Shown piece after piece: positions 1 through 9,576 of a DNA stretch of 64,000 bases. The stretch lies in contig NZ_JANUXY010000003.1 of NCBI RefSeq assembly GCF_024814435.1, forward strand, positions 62,001 through 126,000, in the 5' to 3' direction. Within the stretch, counting starts at the first letter, position 1; every line of letters starts with the position of its first letter. The notes beneath the pieces are model-generated. The model worked only from the letters and a program-made list of their open reading frames with translations. It searched no databases and was not told the origin of the DNA. This stretch comes from Staphylococcus americanisciuri. GTDB lineage: Bacteria > Bacillota > Bacilli > Staphylococcales > Staphylococcaceae. A program made the position numbers and the translations under genes.

Positions 1-545
1 AAAAATTCTGGTGTCGCTACAGAACCTGTTGGATTGTTCGGATAGGTTAAGTAGATTAACTTTGTCTGTGATGTATCAACCTTTTCCCACTCAGGTAAAT
101 AGTGTTGTGCTGGTGATAGCTTGAGGCGTTTGGGGATACCATGCGCAAGATGAACACCTGCTTCGTAATCTGTATAGCCAGGATCCGGTAATAATACTTC
201 ATCTCCCGGCTCAATAACACATGTTGGTAAAGCAACCAAACCGTTCTTTGTGCCATAGAATAAACATACTTCCGTCTCTGGATCGAGCGTCACACCAAAA
301 TGGCGATGATAAAAGTCAACGATTGCTTGCTTAAAATGTGCCTTCCCTTGAAAAGCTAGATATTTCTGATTTTCTGGTTTAACAATCGCTTCGGCTAATG
401 CATCTAATATTCGCTGTGGTGTATCAGCATCTGGTATACCTACCGCCAAGTTAATTAACGGTAGCGAACCATGTGTAACCTTTTTTCCCATTGTTTTACC
501 GAAATAACTATCTGGAATCTGCTTCAAAATATTTGTATAAGCCAT
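1..545 (-). CDS. Class I/II aminotransferase (PLP-dependent), 3' part cut off by the window
   Basis: The gene reads leftward from ATG at 545 and runs off the window, so only about 181 N-terminal residues are visible. These show a fold-type I aminotransferase start: a LPLINLAVGIPD segment like the substrate-binding loop, a YGTKNGL segment where the cofactor phosphate is held, and YPNNPTG, the classic asparagine motif of this family. The catalytic lysine lies beyond the edge. The ribosome binding site GGGGGAGA stands a few bases upstream. The general resemblance is to LL-diaminopimelate/aspartate-type aminotransferases; the substrate cannot be assigned from this fragment. Confidence 0.85.
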   Translation of the reverse strand, partial: MAYTNILKQIPDSYFGKTMGKKVTHGSLPLINLAVGIPDADTPQRILDALAEAIVKPENQKYLAFQGKAHFKQAIVDFYHRHFGVTLDPETEVCLFYGTKNGLVALPTCVIEPGDEVLLPDPGYTDYEAGVHLAHGIPKRLKLSPAQHYLPEWEKVDTSQTKLIYLTYPNNPTGSVATPEF

Positions 546-565
546 ATTATCTCCCCCGTATGGAA

Positions 566-604
566 TAGAAGCTGAGACATTTCAATGTATGCCTCAGCTT
601 CTCT
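566..604. terminator. Hairpin between the RND gene and the aminotransferase
   Basis: GAAGCTGAG and CTCAGCTTC form the base of an inverted repeat with inner ATG/CAT pairing. It lies just past the stop of the RND gene at 651 and before the aminotransferase start. The U-tract is weak, so it may attenuate rather than fully terminate. Confidence 0.5.
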
Positions 605-650
605 ATCTCATGTATCGAGATTTTATAATATTTTTATCTTACAGAACGAA

Positions 651-3600
651 TTAACGTACGTCAATGTTTTCAGACTTTTTAGTCAATCTGTTTTTAATGG
701 TAAATAATACTTCATAGATAACTGGTACAACAATCAATGTCAGTAACGTTGAAGATAATAGACCACCGATTACTGTTGCAGCGAGACCTTTCGAGATGAG
801 TACAGAACTGTCTTGACCGAATAACATCGGAATCAAGGCGCCTATTGTAGCAATCGCTGTCATTAGAATCGGTCGAATACGCGTGCCGCCTGCTTCTAAT
901 AAAGCTTCTTTCATTGACATACCGGCTGCTTCATTGTTAATCACCCTGTCAATCAACACGATGGCATTAGTTACAACTATACCAATCAACATTAACATTC
1001 CAATCATGCTCGGAACAGATAATGTCTCACCTGTAAGAATTAATGCGAACACAACACCAATCACCGTGTAAGGTAATGAGAATAAGATAGTAAATGGTGC
1101 TAAGCCGCCTTTGAATGTCAACACAAGGACGAGATATACAATAAGAATCGCTGCTAACATTGCATACATCAACTGTGTAAAGGCAGATGAGATATCTTCA
1201 TTAGTACCACCTAATGACGTTTTTATATCAGCAGGTTTATCAATTTTGTTAAGACCTTTCATGACTTCTTGAGATATAGCACCTACATCATCACCAGATA
1301 TTTTGCCTGTTACAGTTGTGGTATAATCGCCACCCTCTTTAATCAACTTGTTAGGTGTTGATGACTTCTCTAACGTGGCGATTTCACTGAGCGTCACTAC
1401 ATTGCCTGTTGCTGTAGGAATAGGTGTTTGTGCTAACTTTTGTTGTGTCCATTCTGTCTCTTTTTTCTGTTTCACAATTACATCGTATGTTTGATCTTGA
1501 TCTTTAACTTTTGACACTGTCATGTCAGGAATGTTGGCATTCAGCATCTGTGCAAGTTGGCCTGCAGTCACCCCATATTCTCCTGCTTTATCTGTGTCCA
1601 CTTTAACCTGATATTGCTCATATGTTTCGGCAAGATCCGATTTCACATTTGTTAAACCATCCACATCTTGCATCATTTTCGTTACTTTATCTACTGTATC
1701 TTCAAGACGCTCTGGTGAAGGGCCTGAAACTTGAACGTTCAATTCATTAGACGTAGCGCCTGTGCTCATATCAAGATTTTTCCAATCTCCTGGATGTTTT
1801 AATGTCTTAATATAGTTTAGGACGCGTTGTGGCTCTTTATCAAAGTTTGGTGTTTCTGTGTCATATTGTACCATCAGTGCCATACTATTCGTACTGCCAG
1901 TTGGATCGACAGGAGAAGCACCGCCGACAGAGTATTGTACATTTTCAACATATTTATTTTTCTGCAAATAGCGTTCAACCGCTTCTGCATGCTTTAAAAC
2001 GTTCTCTTCAGTCTCTCCAGCTTTTGGAGAATACGTGAGTGCCATAAATTTGTTGTCACCTGTAGAAATAAAACTTGTCCCTATTTTCATCATGCCTAAA
2101 CCGATACTGCCAATTAACAAGACCGTACTAAGCAACATGACAATCCATTTATGATCTAAACTCCAGTTCAAGATACGCTTATAGTGCTGACTAACAAAGC
2201 CGGTCTTCTCTGTCGCCTTTTTTGAAAGTCCGTGTTTAAAAAAGACCGAACCCAGAACTGGTACAATTGTAATAGATACGAGCAATGACGCCAGTAAACT
2301 AAATGTAATGGCATATGCAAATGGACGGAACATCTGCCCTACCATGCCTGTCACAAAAGCAAGGGGGGCGAATACCACAATTGTTACAATAGTTGATGAC
2401 ATGATTGGAATGAAAACTTCTTTTGTTGCTGAAACAATTAAGTTATCTCCTGATAGCCGTTCATCTGATCGCGTTAATCGACGGTATATATTTTCGATAA
2501 CAACAATAGAATCATCAATCACACGTCCTATCGCTACAGTAAGTGCACCTAAAGTTAAGATATTTAATGAAACATCAGTTAACTTAAGTGCTGTCATTGC
2601 AATGAGCAGAGACAATGGAATAGATACAATTGAGATGGCTGTCATACGGAAGTTACGCAAAAAGAGCATGATAACAATCACCGCTACAATTGAACCGATG
2701 AGTGCTTTTTCAATCATCGTGTTTAATGAATCCTGAATAGGTTTTGCTGTGTCCATAATTTGAACCGCTTTTAGATGTTTACGCTCACTTACGAACTGTT
2801 TGATTGTTTTATCGACTTCTTTTGCAACCGCTACTGTATTAGCATCCTGTGCTTTAATCACTTGGATATCAACAGCATCTTTACCGTTAGTGCGTGAAAT
2901 AGACTCCCGTTCATCTGCTAACGTAACTTGGGCGACATCTTTTAACGCCACAGATTGTTGTGTCTTGGGTGTTTGAGTTGCTTGTGATTGCGCAAAAGTC
3001 ATTTGCTGTCCTTCACTTTGTTGTTGCGCAATCGACAGCGGGATTTCCATATTTTTAAGTGCATCTACAGAGGAGAATTGACCATCTACCACGACAGACT
3101 TTTCAGTGTCACCAAATTGGAACAAACCAAGTGGCACTTCTTTTGTTGCCGCTTCGATGTAATCAATGACCTGTTTTTGACTAAGCCCAGCAGCGCCTAA
3201 CTTTTTGTCATCAAATTCAACTTTTACACGACGACTTGTTTGACCGTTAACTGTTGCACGTTGGACACCGTCAATTTCTTGTAATTTCGGTATTAAATTG
3301 TTTTCTACATCTTTAGTACTTTGTTTAATATCATTATTATCATGCAATATTGAATATGCTACAACTGGAAACGCATAAAGTGAATTTCGCTGAATCTCAG
3401 GCTTTTCAACCCCTTCAGCAAATTCAAGTTTCTTCAATACCTTATCAATATCCTGTTCAGCACGATCCATGTCTGTTTGTTCATTAAACTTGACGGTTAT
3501 CAACGATGCATTAGCAAGTGATTCGGTCTTCACACTTGAGACATCAGACATGCCACGAATTGCTTCATCGATTGGGTTGCTTACCTCTTTCATAACTGTT

Positions 3601-3776
3601 TCAGGTGTTGCCCCTGGCATGGTCGTTGTAATCGTCAACATCGGTGGTTCCGTGTCTGGCAAAAGCTCTAACTTCATCTTAAAGCTTGCAAATACACCAC
3701 CTAGTATCACTAGCAATACCATCAACATAATGGCAAATTTGTTGGATAATGAAAAATCAATCAGCTTTTTTACCAC
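651..3776 (-). CDS. RND-family (AcrB/SwrC-type) efflux transporter
   Basis: A 1041-residue protein of normal AcrB/ACR_tran length. It has an N-terminal membrane segment (about residues 12-34), a large outside loop, a membrane block around residues 355-520, a second outside loop, and a final membrane block around 865-1020. The segment GRVIDDSIVVIENIYR near residue 415 carries the paired aspartates that relay protons in RND pumps. Gram-positive members (Bacillus SwrC, the S. aureus homologue next to femX) export amphipathic compounds or lipids without an outer-membrane channel. No periplasmic adaptor gene is adjacent. The substrate is unknown. It is transcribed alone, upstream of and codirectional with the aminotransferase. 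Confidence 0.93.
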   Translation of the reverse strand: MVKKLIDFSLSNKFAIMLMVLLVILGGVFASFKMKLELLPDTEPPMLTITTTMPGATPETVMKEVSNPIDEAIRGMSDVSSVKTESLANASLITVKFNEQTDMDRAEQDIDKVLKKLEFAEGVEKPEIQRNSLYAFPVVAYSILHDNNDIKQSTKDVENNLIPKLQEIDGVQRATVNGQTSRRVKVEFDDKKLGAAGLSQKQVIDYIEAATKEVPLGLFQFGDTEKSVVVDGQFSSVDALKNMEIPLSIAQQQSEGQQMTFAQSQATQTPKTQQSVALKDVAQVTLADERESISRTNGKDAVDIQVIKAQDANTVAVAKEVDKTIKQFVSERKHLKAVQIMDTAKPIQDSLNTMIEKALIGSIVAVIVIMLFLRNFRMTAISIVSIPLSLLIAMTALKLTDVSLNILTLGALTVAIGRVIDDSIVVIENIYRRLTRSDERLSGDNLIVSATKEVFIPIMSSTIVTIVVFAPLAFVTGMVGQMFRPFAYAITFSLLASLLVSITIVPVLGSVFFKHGLSKKATEKTGFVSQHYKRILNWSLDHKWIVMLLSTVLLIGSIGLGMMKIGTSFISTGDNKFMALTYSPKAGETEENVLKHAEAVERYLQKNKYVENVQYSVGGASPVDPTGSTNSMALMVQYDTETPNFDKEPQRVLNYIKTLKHPGDWKNLDMSTGATSNELNVQVSGPSPERLEDTVDKVTKMMQDVDGLTNVKSDLAETYEQYQVKVDTDKAGEYGVTAGQLAQMLNANIPDMTVSKVKDQDQTYDVIVKQKKETEWTQQKLAQTPIPTATGNVVTLSEIATLEKSSTPNKLIKEGGDYTTTVTGKISGDDVGAISQEVMKGLNKIDKPADIKTSLGGTNEDISSAFTQLMYAMLAAILIVYLVLVLTFKGGLAPFTILFSLPYTVIGVVFALILTGETLSVPSMIGMLMLIGIVVTNAIVLIDRVINNEAAGMSMKEALLEAGGTRIRPILMTAIATIGALIPMLFGQDSSVLISKGLAATVIGGLLSSTLLTLIVVPVIYEVLFTIKNRLTKKSENIDVR

Positions 3777-3870
3777 TCTTTATTACCCCTCCCATATGTA
3801 GTGTATATATCAATGTCTATTTTATTGTAACCTACACTATTGTAACGGTTCATCATGTATCACGCTATAA

Positions 3871-3923
3871 AAATGTCCAGCTCATTATTGTTTCTTTTCA
3901 GATTCAACATAGCTGGACATACT
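3871..3923 (-). terminator. Rho-independent terminator of femX
   Basis: ATGTCCAGCT (3873-3882) pairs with AGCTGGACAT (3911-3920). On the minus strand the stem is followed by TTTTTA. It lies directly after the femX stop codon. Confidence 0.7.
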
Positions 3924-3931
3924 ATTATCAA

Positions 3932-5191
3932 TTACTTTTTATGCGCTTTAATTTTACGAACCACTTTGATTTTGAATTTTGTTAATTGCGGCTTAAACTG
4001 CTCAATCGCACGATAAAGGATTGGATTTAAGACATAATCAAATTCTCCTATTTTCTCACTTAAATATGTTCCCCACATGCGTTTGAATTGCCATAATCCA
4101 TAGTGCTCAGAATCTTCATCAGGTGCATTGTCTGTCCCACCAAAGTCAAAAGTTGTCGCACCTTTTCCACGTGCATATTTCATCATTTCAAATTGCATAT
4201 GATGGTTTGGTAAAAACTTACGGTAATGGTTTGAAGACGCACCGTACAAATAATATGCTTTTTTACCACAAAACATAAGCAGCGCACCGGATAAATATAC
4301 ACCTTCTGGATGCTTTTGAGCTAATGCTTCCATTTCTGTAATCGCCTCTTGTTTTTTAGGCAATTGCAATTGTACATCTTTCAGCTTATTGCGCACTTTT
4401 TTGTTTTCTTGATTTTTGTTCAATAATGCTGCTTCTTCTGATTTTAACTGTTCCTTTTCCGCACGCAACACTTCTAGTACATGCACTGGGTTTAACTTCA
4501 CTAAAAACAGCTCTGCATCACCATCAGGATGAAGTGCATCATATATTGTCTCAAAATAAGAAATATCACGCGTTAAGAAACCATCACGTTCACCTGTTTC
4601 TTTCATCAAATCAGCAAAGATACCCAATTGTTCACGACCAGCACGTTCTACTACTGTCCCTCTCTTCATCGCTGCACGAACTTTTGTACGGTTATTCGTT
4701 GAAAAGCTTTTAATCAGTTCTTCATCAGATTTGTCAATAGGTGTAATCATTGTCATACGCGGTTGAATATAATCTTTAGACAATCCATCTTTGAATCCTT
4801 TGTGTCGAAAACCTAGCCCTTTTAAGTCTTGAACGACTGTCATCCCTTGTTCCACTTCAACATCTGGGTCTATTTTAATTGTGTAGGCTTTTTCTTGTTT
4901 AGCAATATGGATTGCCTCGACTAGCAGTGTCTTAACTGCACGTTGATCTGCATAATCGACAACAAAACCTCTTGAAGCATAGCACAACGTAAAAGGTGTG
5001 TGTGGAATTTTCTTGAATAATAATTGTGCAACACCATGAATCTCATTATTTTCTCCCACTGCGATTCGTTTAGTATACCAACCTGTGAGTTTTTTTGTTT
5101 CACCCCATTGTGTTAACTGCAAAAGGTCACCATTAGGGTGTGACTTTACAAACGCATCATGCGCTTGATCAGTTATGTTCATCAATTTCAT
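3932..5191 (-). CDS. femX: FemX (FmhB), lipid II:glycine glycyltransferase
   Basis: FemX adds the first glycine of the pentaglycine bridge to the lysine of lipid II, using glycyl-tRNA, at the inner face of the membrane; it is essential in S. aureus. The 419-residue length fits the family. The N-terminus (HDAFVKSHPNGDLLQLT), the central SKDYIQPRMTMITPID, and the C-terminal FDFGGTDN and HYGLWQFKRMWG blocks are near-identical to the S. aureus protein as I remember it. A lysine/glutamate-rich helical insert (about residues 240-295) is the tRNA-binding coiled-coil arm of the FemABX fold. It is single-gene, with AAAGGAGC before ATG at 5191. Confidence is high because paralogues FemA/FemB lack this exact N-terminus and sit elsewhere. 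Confidence 0.95.
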   Translation of the reverse strand: MKLMNITDQAHDAFVKSHPNGDLLQLTQWGETKKLTGWYTKRIAVGENNEIHGVAQLLFKKIPHTPFTLCYASRGFVVDYADQRAVKTLLVEAIHIAKQEKAYTIKIDPDVEVEQGMTVVQDLKGLGFRHKGFKDGLSKDYIQPRMTMITPIDKSDEELIKSFSTNNRTKVRAAMKRGTVVERAGREQLGIFADLMKETGERDGFLTRDISYFETIYDALHPDGDAELFLVKLNPVHVLEVLRAEKEQLKSEEAALLNKNQENKKVRNKLKDVQLQLPKKQEAITEMEALAQKHPEGVYLSGALLMFCGKKAYYLYGASSNHYRKFLPNHHMQFEMMKYARGKGATTFDFGGTDNAPDEDSEHYGLWQFKRMWGTYLSEKIGEFDYVLNPILYRAIEQFKPQLTKFKIKVVRKIKAHKK

Positions 5192-5349
5192 GATATAAAG
5201 CTCCTTTAAATTTTCATTCTTTTAGTATCTAGATGAAACCAAGGCACCAGTGGCATAGACATATCTTACCTAAGCCTTACTTAATTCTATATACCTCAGC
5301 TTACAACTTGATGTCGTTGTTGTTCAATATATTATCTGCTCATATATAA

Positions 5350-6117
5350 TTATGATTGTGCAGGTTTGAAATGATAACTTGCACCACGTGTTCTAATGAG
5401 CAATGGCGCATGAATTGTCGTATCTATAAAATGCACGCCCTCAATCATATCATCTTTACCCTCTACAATTTTAAACTTCACTTTCTTCGCAGGACTTTCA
5501 AGAATCGTATACTTATCCGCTGTTTCAACGATTTCCATATCAAACCACTGTTGCCAATTTTCAACCATTGTTTGACGCTGATGCGAATGAAATTCAATCA
5601 TATCAATAGATAGTTGACTTTGAAAGGCATCTTTCAAATCTGCCTCTCTCGCTTCATCTGACTTATCCCATTGAATGAAAAATGGCATCATCACATCGAA
5701 ATGATGATTGTTAACGTAAAGCAATTGCCAATGAATTTCATGTCCCTTTTTATTCTCACGTGTCATGTGCACAGGACCTACAACTTCTAGACCACGCGCC
5801 AAAAATTGTTCTTTTAACTTCTGAATATTATGCGTTCTAAAACATACTTTTTTGAAGCCTTGCTTGTAGCCATGGTTAATAATAGAAGTCGCAAATGAAT
5901 ATTTACCTTCTTGTGTTTTGGATTGTTGCTTCATCTTGCCTTGATTAAAAACATCTAATAACTCAATATAGCTCAAATCAATCTGGACGAGACGATTAAA
6001 TGTTCCTAGATTTTCATGACGCCCACCTTTTTGAATCTCCAAATATTTCCCGGGAAACTCAAAATGTTGTAAACCATCTATATAATGTATCATATGATCA
6101 AATTCGATATCTACCAT
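5350..6117 (-). CDS. Glyoxalase-like (VOC superfamily) protein
   Basis: The protein opens with MVDIEFDHMIHYIDG, typical of the glyoxalase-like domain (Glyoxalase_3 group) found next to femX in staphylococci. The ATG at 6117 was chosen because GGGAG stands seven bases before it; the longer frame to 6204 adds 29 residues unlike the family. About 255 residues. HMIHY and the later NLGTFNRL and YIELLDV strands match the beta-alpha-beta-beta-beta repeat. The substrate is unknown. It is divergent from the MarR gene starting at 6257. Confidence 0.8.
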   Translation of the reverse strand: MVDIEFDHMIHYIDGLQHFEFPGKYLEIQKGGRHENLGTFNRLVQIDLSYIELLDVFNQGKMKQQSKTQEGKYSFATSIINHGYKQGFKKVCFRTHNIQKLKEQFLARGLEVVGPVHMTRENKKGHEIHWQLLYVNNHHFDVMMPFFIQWDKSDEAREADLKDAFQSQLSIDMIEFHSHQRQTMVENWQQWFDMEIVETADKYTILESPAKKVKFKIVEGKDDMIEGVHFIDTTIHAPLLIRTRGASYHFKPAQS

Positions 6118-6256
6118 GTTACCACTCCCGACTACGATTCGTTGTATATATTTTACCAAAAATTGGCCATTAACGCTCGAATGAGTTCTATATGCACGTA
6201 TCATATATCAAAATGTTATAATGTCTTTATCTATGCTTTAGAAAGGAGCGTCTTGT

Positions 6257-6700
6257 ATGCAACTGATGCATCTATTTGATCATGTAACCAAACTATACCG
6301 ACCATATGTCAAATTAATACAACCACTTTTGGATGCATATCAACTTCATCCAGCACAGTGGTTAATTCTTAAAGATATCCACCAACATCCAGAAACAACA
6401 CTTGTTCAAGTTTCTAAAAGACGTTCTATTGAAAAACCAACAGCACGTAAAATTCTCAAAGTACTAGACGAACGCGGATTGCTTTCTATTCAACCTGGTC
6501 AAGATAAAAGAGAAAAACTGCTCACCTTGTCCATTGAAGGAGAAGCAGTTTACCATGAACTAATAACAGATATTCAAAACAAACAAATAGAAATTGCAGC
6601 GACACTACCGATGACATCAGCAGAAGTTGAACAAACCATGCACTTGCTAGATCAACTCTATCGTCGAATGATTGCCCAAGTACAACAACTTGAATCGTAA
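6257..6700 (+). CDS. MarR-family transcriptional regulator
   Basis: A 147-residue winged-helix protein. The recognition region reads VSKRRSIEKPTARKILKVLDERGLL, followed by the wing QPGQDKREKLLTLS, which matches the MarR pattern (DxRxxxxxLT with substitutions). It is preceded by GAAAGGAGCG and closed by a strong hairpin. It is divergent from the glyoxalase-like gene, so it may control that promoter. In S. aureus a MarR gene stands at the same place, between femX and moaA. The ligand is unknown. Confidence 0.85.
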   Translation: MQLMHLFDHVTKLYRPYVKLIQPLLDAYQLHPAQWLILKDIHQHPETTLVQVSKRRSIEKPTARKILKVLDERGLLSIQPGQDKREKLLTLSIEGEAVYHELITDIQNKQIEIAATLPMTSAEVEQTMHLLDQLYRRMIAQVQQLES

Positions 6701-6708
6701 ACCGTTAA

Positions 6709-6752
6709 GAAAGTGCGTATTGTAAGGTTCATTCCTACAAGACGCACTTTTG
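6709..6752. terminator. Bidirectional terminator between marR and moaA
   Basis: AAAGTGCGT and ACGCACTTT pair, with TTGTAAGG/TCCTACAA continuing the stem. U-runs occur on the plus side. It separates the two convergent genes. Confidence 0.75.
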
Positions 6753-6754
6753 CG

Positions 6755-7777
6755 TTAACCACCTATATAATTCATGTTGATTTTCTTCTTACGTCGATTT
6801 TTAACAGTCTGTTCTGTGCGCTCATCTGAGTATCGGTCGTCTCGAATATGCCACAATTTCGCTAGTTCGTCTTTGACCTTTGCATCTGAAGGCTCTCTTC
6901 TCAACAAAACTCTCACATCAAATCCTTCTGCTGTGCTGAATAAACAACCGTAGAGTTTACCATCAGATGATAAACGTGCTCTTGTACATGTAGAACAAAA
7001 CGATTCAGATACACTTGTAATCAAGCCAAATTGTGCTTTGGCGCCTACATGGCGATAATATTTCGCCACTTCACCATAATAGCGTGGTGGAACCGGCTCA
7101 ATATCAAACGCTTGTTGAATCATCGTTAACATCTCATCTTTAGTCACAACCTTGCTGAAGTCCCAACCATTATCATTGCCTACGTCCATAAACTCAATAA
7201 ACCTTATCGTAACGTCTTGATTTCTGAAATATGACAGCATTGGGACGATTTGATCATCATTTATCCCTTTTTGGATAACAACATTAACTTTTACTTCCAA
7301 ACCAATTTCCACAGCATAGTCAATCTGTTCTAGAATGGTCGATGCTTTAATATTGCGATTATTGATGGACTGGAATAAGTGATCGTCTATTGCGTCTAGA
7401 CTGACATTAATGCGACGTAAACCAGCATCATATAATTTTTGTCCATGCTTTTTAAGCAACAGACCATTCGTTGTCAGCCCAATATCCTCAATGCCTTCAA
7501 TGTTATTAATCTGCCTAATTAACTGATCTAAATCACGGCGCAACAAGGGTTCCCCGCCTGTAATACGCACTTTTTTAACCCCAAGCTGTGCATAAATACG
7601 CGTCACTCGTACTATTTCTTCAAAAGTTAACAATTCATTTTTAGGCAAGAATACATAATCATCCCCAAAGATTTCTTTTGGCATGCAGTAATCACAGCGA
7701 AAGTTACAACGGTCTGTAACGGAAATGCGCAGATCACGTATCGGTCGTCCCAGTTTATCTAATATTTGTGTTGTCAT
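6755..7777 (-). CDS. moaA: MoaA, GTP 3',8-cyclase
   Basis: MoaA is a radical-SAM enzyme that, with MoaC, turns GTP into cyclic pyranopterin monophosphate, the first step of molybdenum cofactor synthesis. The 340-residue protein has the radical-SAM cluster motif CNFRCDYC near residue 24 and [14 protein letters not shown], the SAM-binding GGE block. A second cluster is formed by the C-terminal CSTCTRARL and GCLF cysteines, which hold the GTP-binding 4Fe-4S centre. It ends in the conserved Gly-Gly. It is the last gene of the minus-strand moeA-mobB-moaE-moaD-mobA-moaA run. Confidence 0.97.
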   Translation of the reverse strand: MTTQILDKLGRPIRDLRISVTDRCNFRCDYCMPKEIFGDDYVFLPKNELLTFEEIVRVTRIYAQLGVKKVRITGGEPLLRRDLDQLIRQINNIEGIEDIGLTTNGLLLKKHGQKLYDAGLRRINVSLDAIDDHLFQSINNRNIKASTILEQIDYAVEIGLEVKVNVVIQKGINDDQIVPMLSYFRNQDVTIRFIEFMDVGNDNGWDFSKVVTKDEMLTMIQQAFDIEPVPPRYYGEVAKYYRHVGAKAQFGLITSVSESFCSTCTRARLSSDGKLYGCLFSTAEGFDVRVLLRREPSDAKVKDELAKLWHIRDDRYSDERTEQTVKNRRKKKINMNYIGG

Positions 7778-7798
7778 CTTGCGCCCTCCTTCGCTCTT

Positions 7799-8401
7799 TT
7801 ATTCTACAAGCCCTTGTTCTAAGCGTTCTAAATCATCTGGATAATTAATATTGCAATACCACTGATGGGGCATATCAAGCTTCTCTACATCTAACCATTG
7901 TGCCGACACTTGCTCATAAACACGTTTCATACTAAAATCATCTGATGCTAAAACAGAAGCAATCGTTGGCATAACATTCCGATGATAGAACGCAATCGTT
8001 GGTATCGGATAACCTTCTGATGCGAAACCTGCAATATCAAGTTGTGACTCTATCAAGTTGGCTACCATAAATTGATACAATCGACTAATTGCTTTTTGAT
8101 TGACCAATGGTGTGTCGACTGAGATGACAAAGTAAAGTTCTGCCTCATCTTGCTGCATGACACTGTAAATGCCTGCCAACGGTCCTTTGTCACGATGTAT
8201 CTCGCAATCAACGATAACACGTTGCCCTGTGAAATGATTTGCCAACTGTTGATTGCTACTTATAATAATCTCACTGAACATATTAGTTGCTTCCAAGGTT
8301 TGAATTAAGCGCTGGTAGAACAATTCTCCTTGAATGGATGCTAATGCTTTTGGTGCGCCAAAGCGCCTTGACTGCCCACCTGCTAGTATAATTGCTTTCA
8401 T
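7799..8401 (-). CDS. mobA: MobA, molybdenum cofactor guanylyltransferase
   Basis: MobA attaches GMP to molybdopterin to form the guanine dinucleotide cofactor used by the FdhA class. The nucleotide-binding start MKAIILAGGQSRRFGAPKA is the family signature, and DKGPLAGIYSVM and VSVDTPLV follow in the right order. I start at ATG 8401, where homologues begin. An in-frame ATG at 8410 overlaps the moaD stop (TAATG) and lies only three bases from GGAGG; translational coupling there cannot be excluded and would add three residues. Usual length for the family. Confidence 0.93.
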   Translation of the reverse strand: MKAIILAGGQSRRFGAPKALASIQGELFYQRLIQTLEATNMFSEIIISSNQQLANHFTGQRVIVDCEIHRDKGPLAGIYSVMQQDEAELYFVISVDTPLVNQKAISRLYQFMVANLIESQLDIAGFASEGYPIPTIAFYHRNVMPTIASVLASDDFSMKRVYEQVSAQWLDVEKLDMPHQWYCNINYPDDLERLEQGLVE

Positions 8402-8409
8402 CTCTATCA

Positions 8410-8643
8410 TTAACCTCCACTGACTGGTGGAATGAGTGCTACTACATCATTCGGCTTTACAATTGCATCTTCATGAACAAACTCTTCGTTAACAGCTACT
8501 TGAAAAGACTTGCCTTGAATCACTGGATACGTCCCATACAAATGTTTTTTTAATTCGGCAACTGTTATCTCATAATCAAAATGCAATGTATCTTCTGCGC
8601 GATTCAGTTTTTCTTTTATTTCGGCAAAATATAGTATTTTCAC
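8410..8643 (-). CDS. moaD: MoaD, molybdopterin synthase small subunit
   Basis: A 77-residue beta-grasp sulfur carrier ending in PPVSGG. The terminal Gly-Gly is adenylated by MoeB and then thiocarboxylated, and it donates sulfur inside the MoaD-MoaE complex. It starts with GTG, and this codon overlaps the moaE stop codon (GTGA), which suggests translational coupling and equal production of the two subunits. Confidence 0.95.
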   Translation of the reverse strand: MKILYFAEIKEKLNRAEDTLHFDYEITVAELKKHLYGTYPVIQGKSFQVAVNEEFVHEDAIVKPNDVVALIPPVSGG

Positions 8644-9095
8644 GACGACTCTCCTCTCACGATAGCATTTTCATGATAACCACGTTGATGCCCCTGCCAT
8701 TCTGCACCATCTTCCCATATTTCTTTTTTCCATATTGGGACGATTTCTTTAATCCGCTCTATCGCATACTCATTCGCTGCATAAGCATCTTTGCGGTGCG
8801 GTGAAGAGACACTGATGCATACCGCAATATCTGATATCGCCAATGCACCAATACGATGAACCATCGCCGTAATCGTTCCCGGCCAACGTGCGCTGATTTC
8901 CTCGCCAATCTGCGCAAGTTTTTTCTCAGCCATTGGTACATACGCCTCATATTCGAGATATTCCGTACGAATCCCTTTCGTCCACTCTCGAACGTGACCG
9001 GTAAATACAACCACTGCACCTTGCTTCTCATTCAATGTCCACTGGCGATATTGTTCTGGTTCAATTGGCGCCGTTGTTACTTCATATTGCTTCAT
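8640..9095 (-). CDS. moaE: MoaE, molybdopterin synthase catalytic subunit
   Basis: MoaE converts cyclic pyranopterin monophosphate to molybdopterin using MoaD thiocarboxylate. The blocks GAVVVFTGHVREWTKG, LEYEAYVPMAEKKL and HRKDAYAANEYAIERIKE are family hallmarks, and the KKEIWEDG segment supplies the active-site lysines. The start is MKQYEV at 9095, with AGGAGA seven bases ahead. The open frame extends 23 codons further up (to 9164), but those residues overlap mobB and are not part of the family. Confidence 0.95.
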   Translation of the reverse strand: MKQYEVTTAPIEPEQYRQWTLNEKQGAVVVFTGHVREWTKGIRTEYLEYEAYVPMAEKKLAQIGEEISARWPGTITAMVHRIGALAISDIAVCISVSSPHRKDAYAANEYAIERIKEIVPIWKKEIWEDGAEWQGHQRGYHENAIVRGESS

Positions 9096-9105
9096 CTTAT
9101 CTCTC

Positions 9106-9576
9106 CTAGCTTTCTTTAATCCACTGTGTAAGCCATGCGTCGAATTGTTTATAATCGAATCCATCTATCGTTCGTTGTATCGCATATTGTACATTGTATA
9201 GCTGTTGTAATGCGAGCAACTCAGCTTCATCTCGATAAACAATGACCTTGGGATATAATGCTTCTTTATAACCTTCCACTAAAATCACACTATGCGCAAT
9301 CGTCACACATTCTGCCAACAAGTCCTCTAATGTTGAGTAGCGGTTGCGCTCAATACTTTCAACATAATCATGTCCTTGCACAATGCTTTGGTCAGCTCCA
9401 GCCTCAAAATGGCGCATATGGTCGACTTGACGCTCTGGCAATACAATTTCTTCGCCAATATGCCCATGATGCTTCACCGTTACAACTGAATGCCCTGCTG
9501 CTTTTAAACTTTTCACTGCATGTGTCATCAAAGTTGTTTTACCGCTATTTTTATACCCAACAATCTGCAAAATCAT
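9106..9576 (-). CDS. mobB: MobB, molybdopterin-guanine dinucleotide biosynthesis adaptor
   Basis: A 156-residue P-loop GTPase. Its Walker A motif GYKNSGKTT stands at residues 7-15, and TVKHHGH follows, as in MobB. It assists MobA in making the guanine dinucleotide cofactor. The start codon overlaps the end of moeA by four bases, placing it inside the operon. Confidence 0.93.
   Translation of the reverse strand: MILQIVGYKNSGKTTLMTHAVKSLKAAGHSVVTVKHHGHIGEEIVLPERQVDHMRHFEAGADQSIVQGHDYVESIERNRYSTLEDLLAECVTIAHSVILVEGYKEALYPKVIVYRDEAELLALQQLYNVQYAIQRTIDGFDYKQFDAWLTQWIKES

Noticed and set aside
2308-2736. 142-codon open frame opposite the RND gene
   Set aside because: It is the antisense shadow of a strongly conserved transporter and has no ribosome binding site.
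9096-9164. Upstream extension of moaE by 23 codons
   Set aside because: Overlaps mobB and lacks similarity to MoaE; the internal ATG has a strong AGGAGA site.
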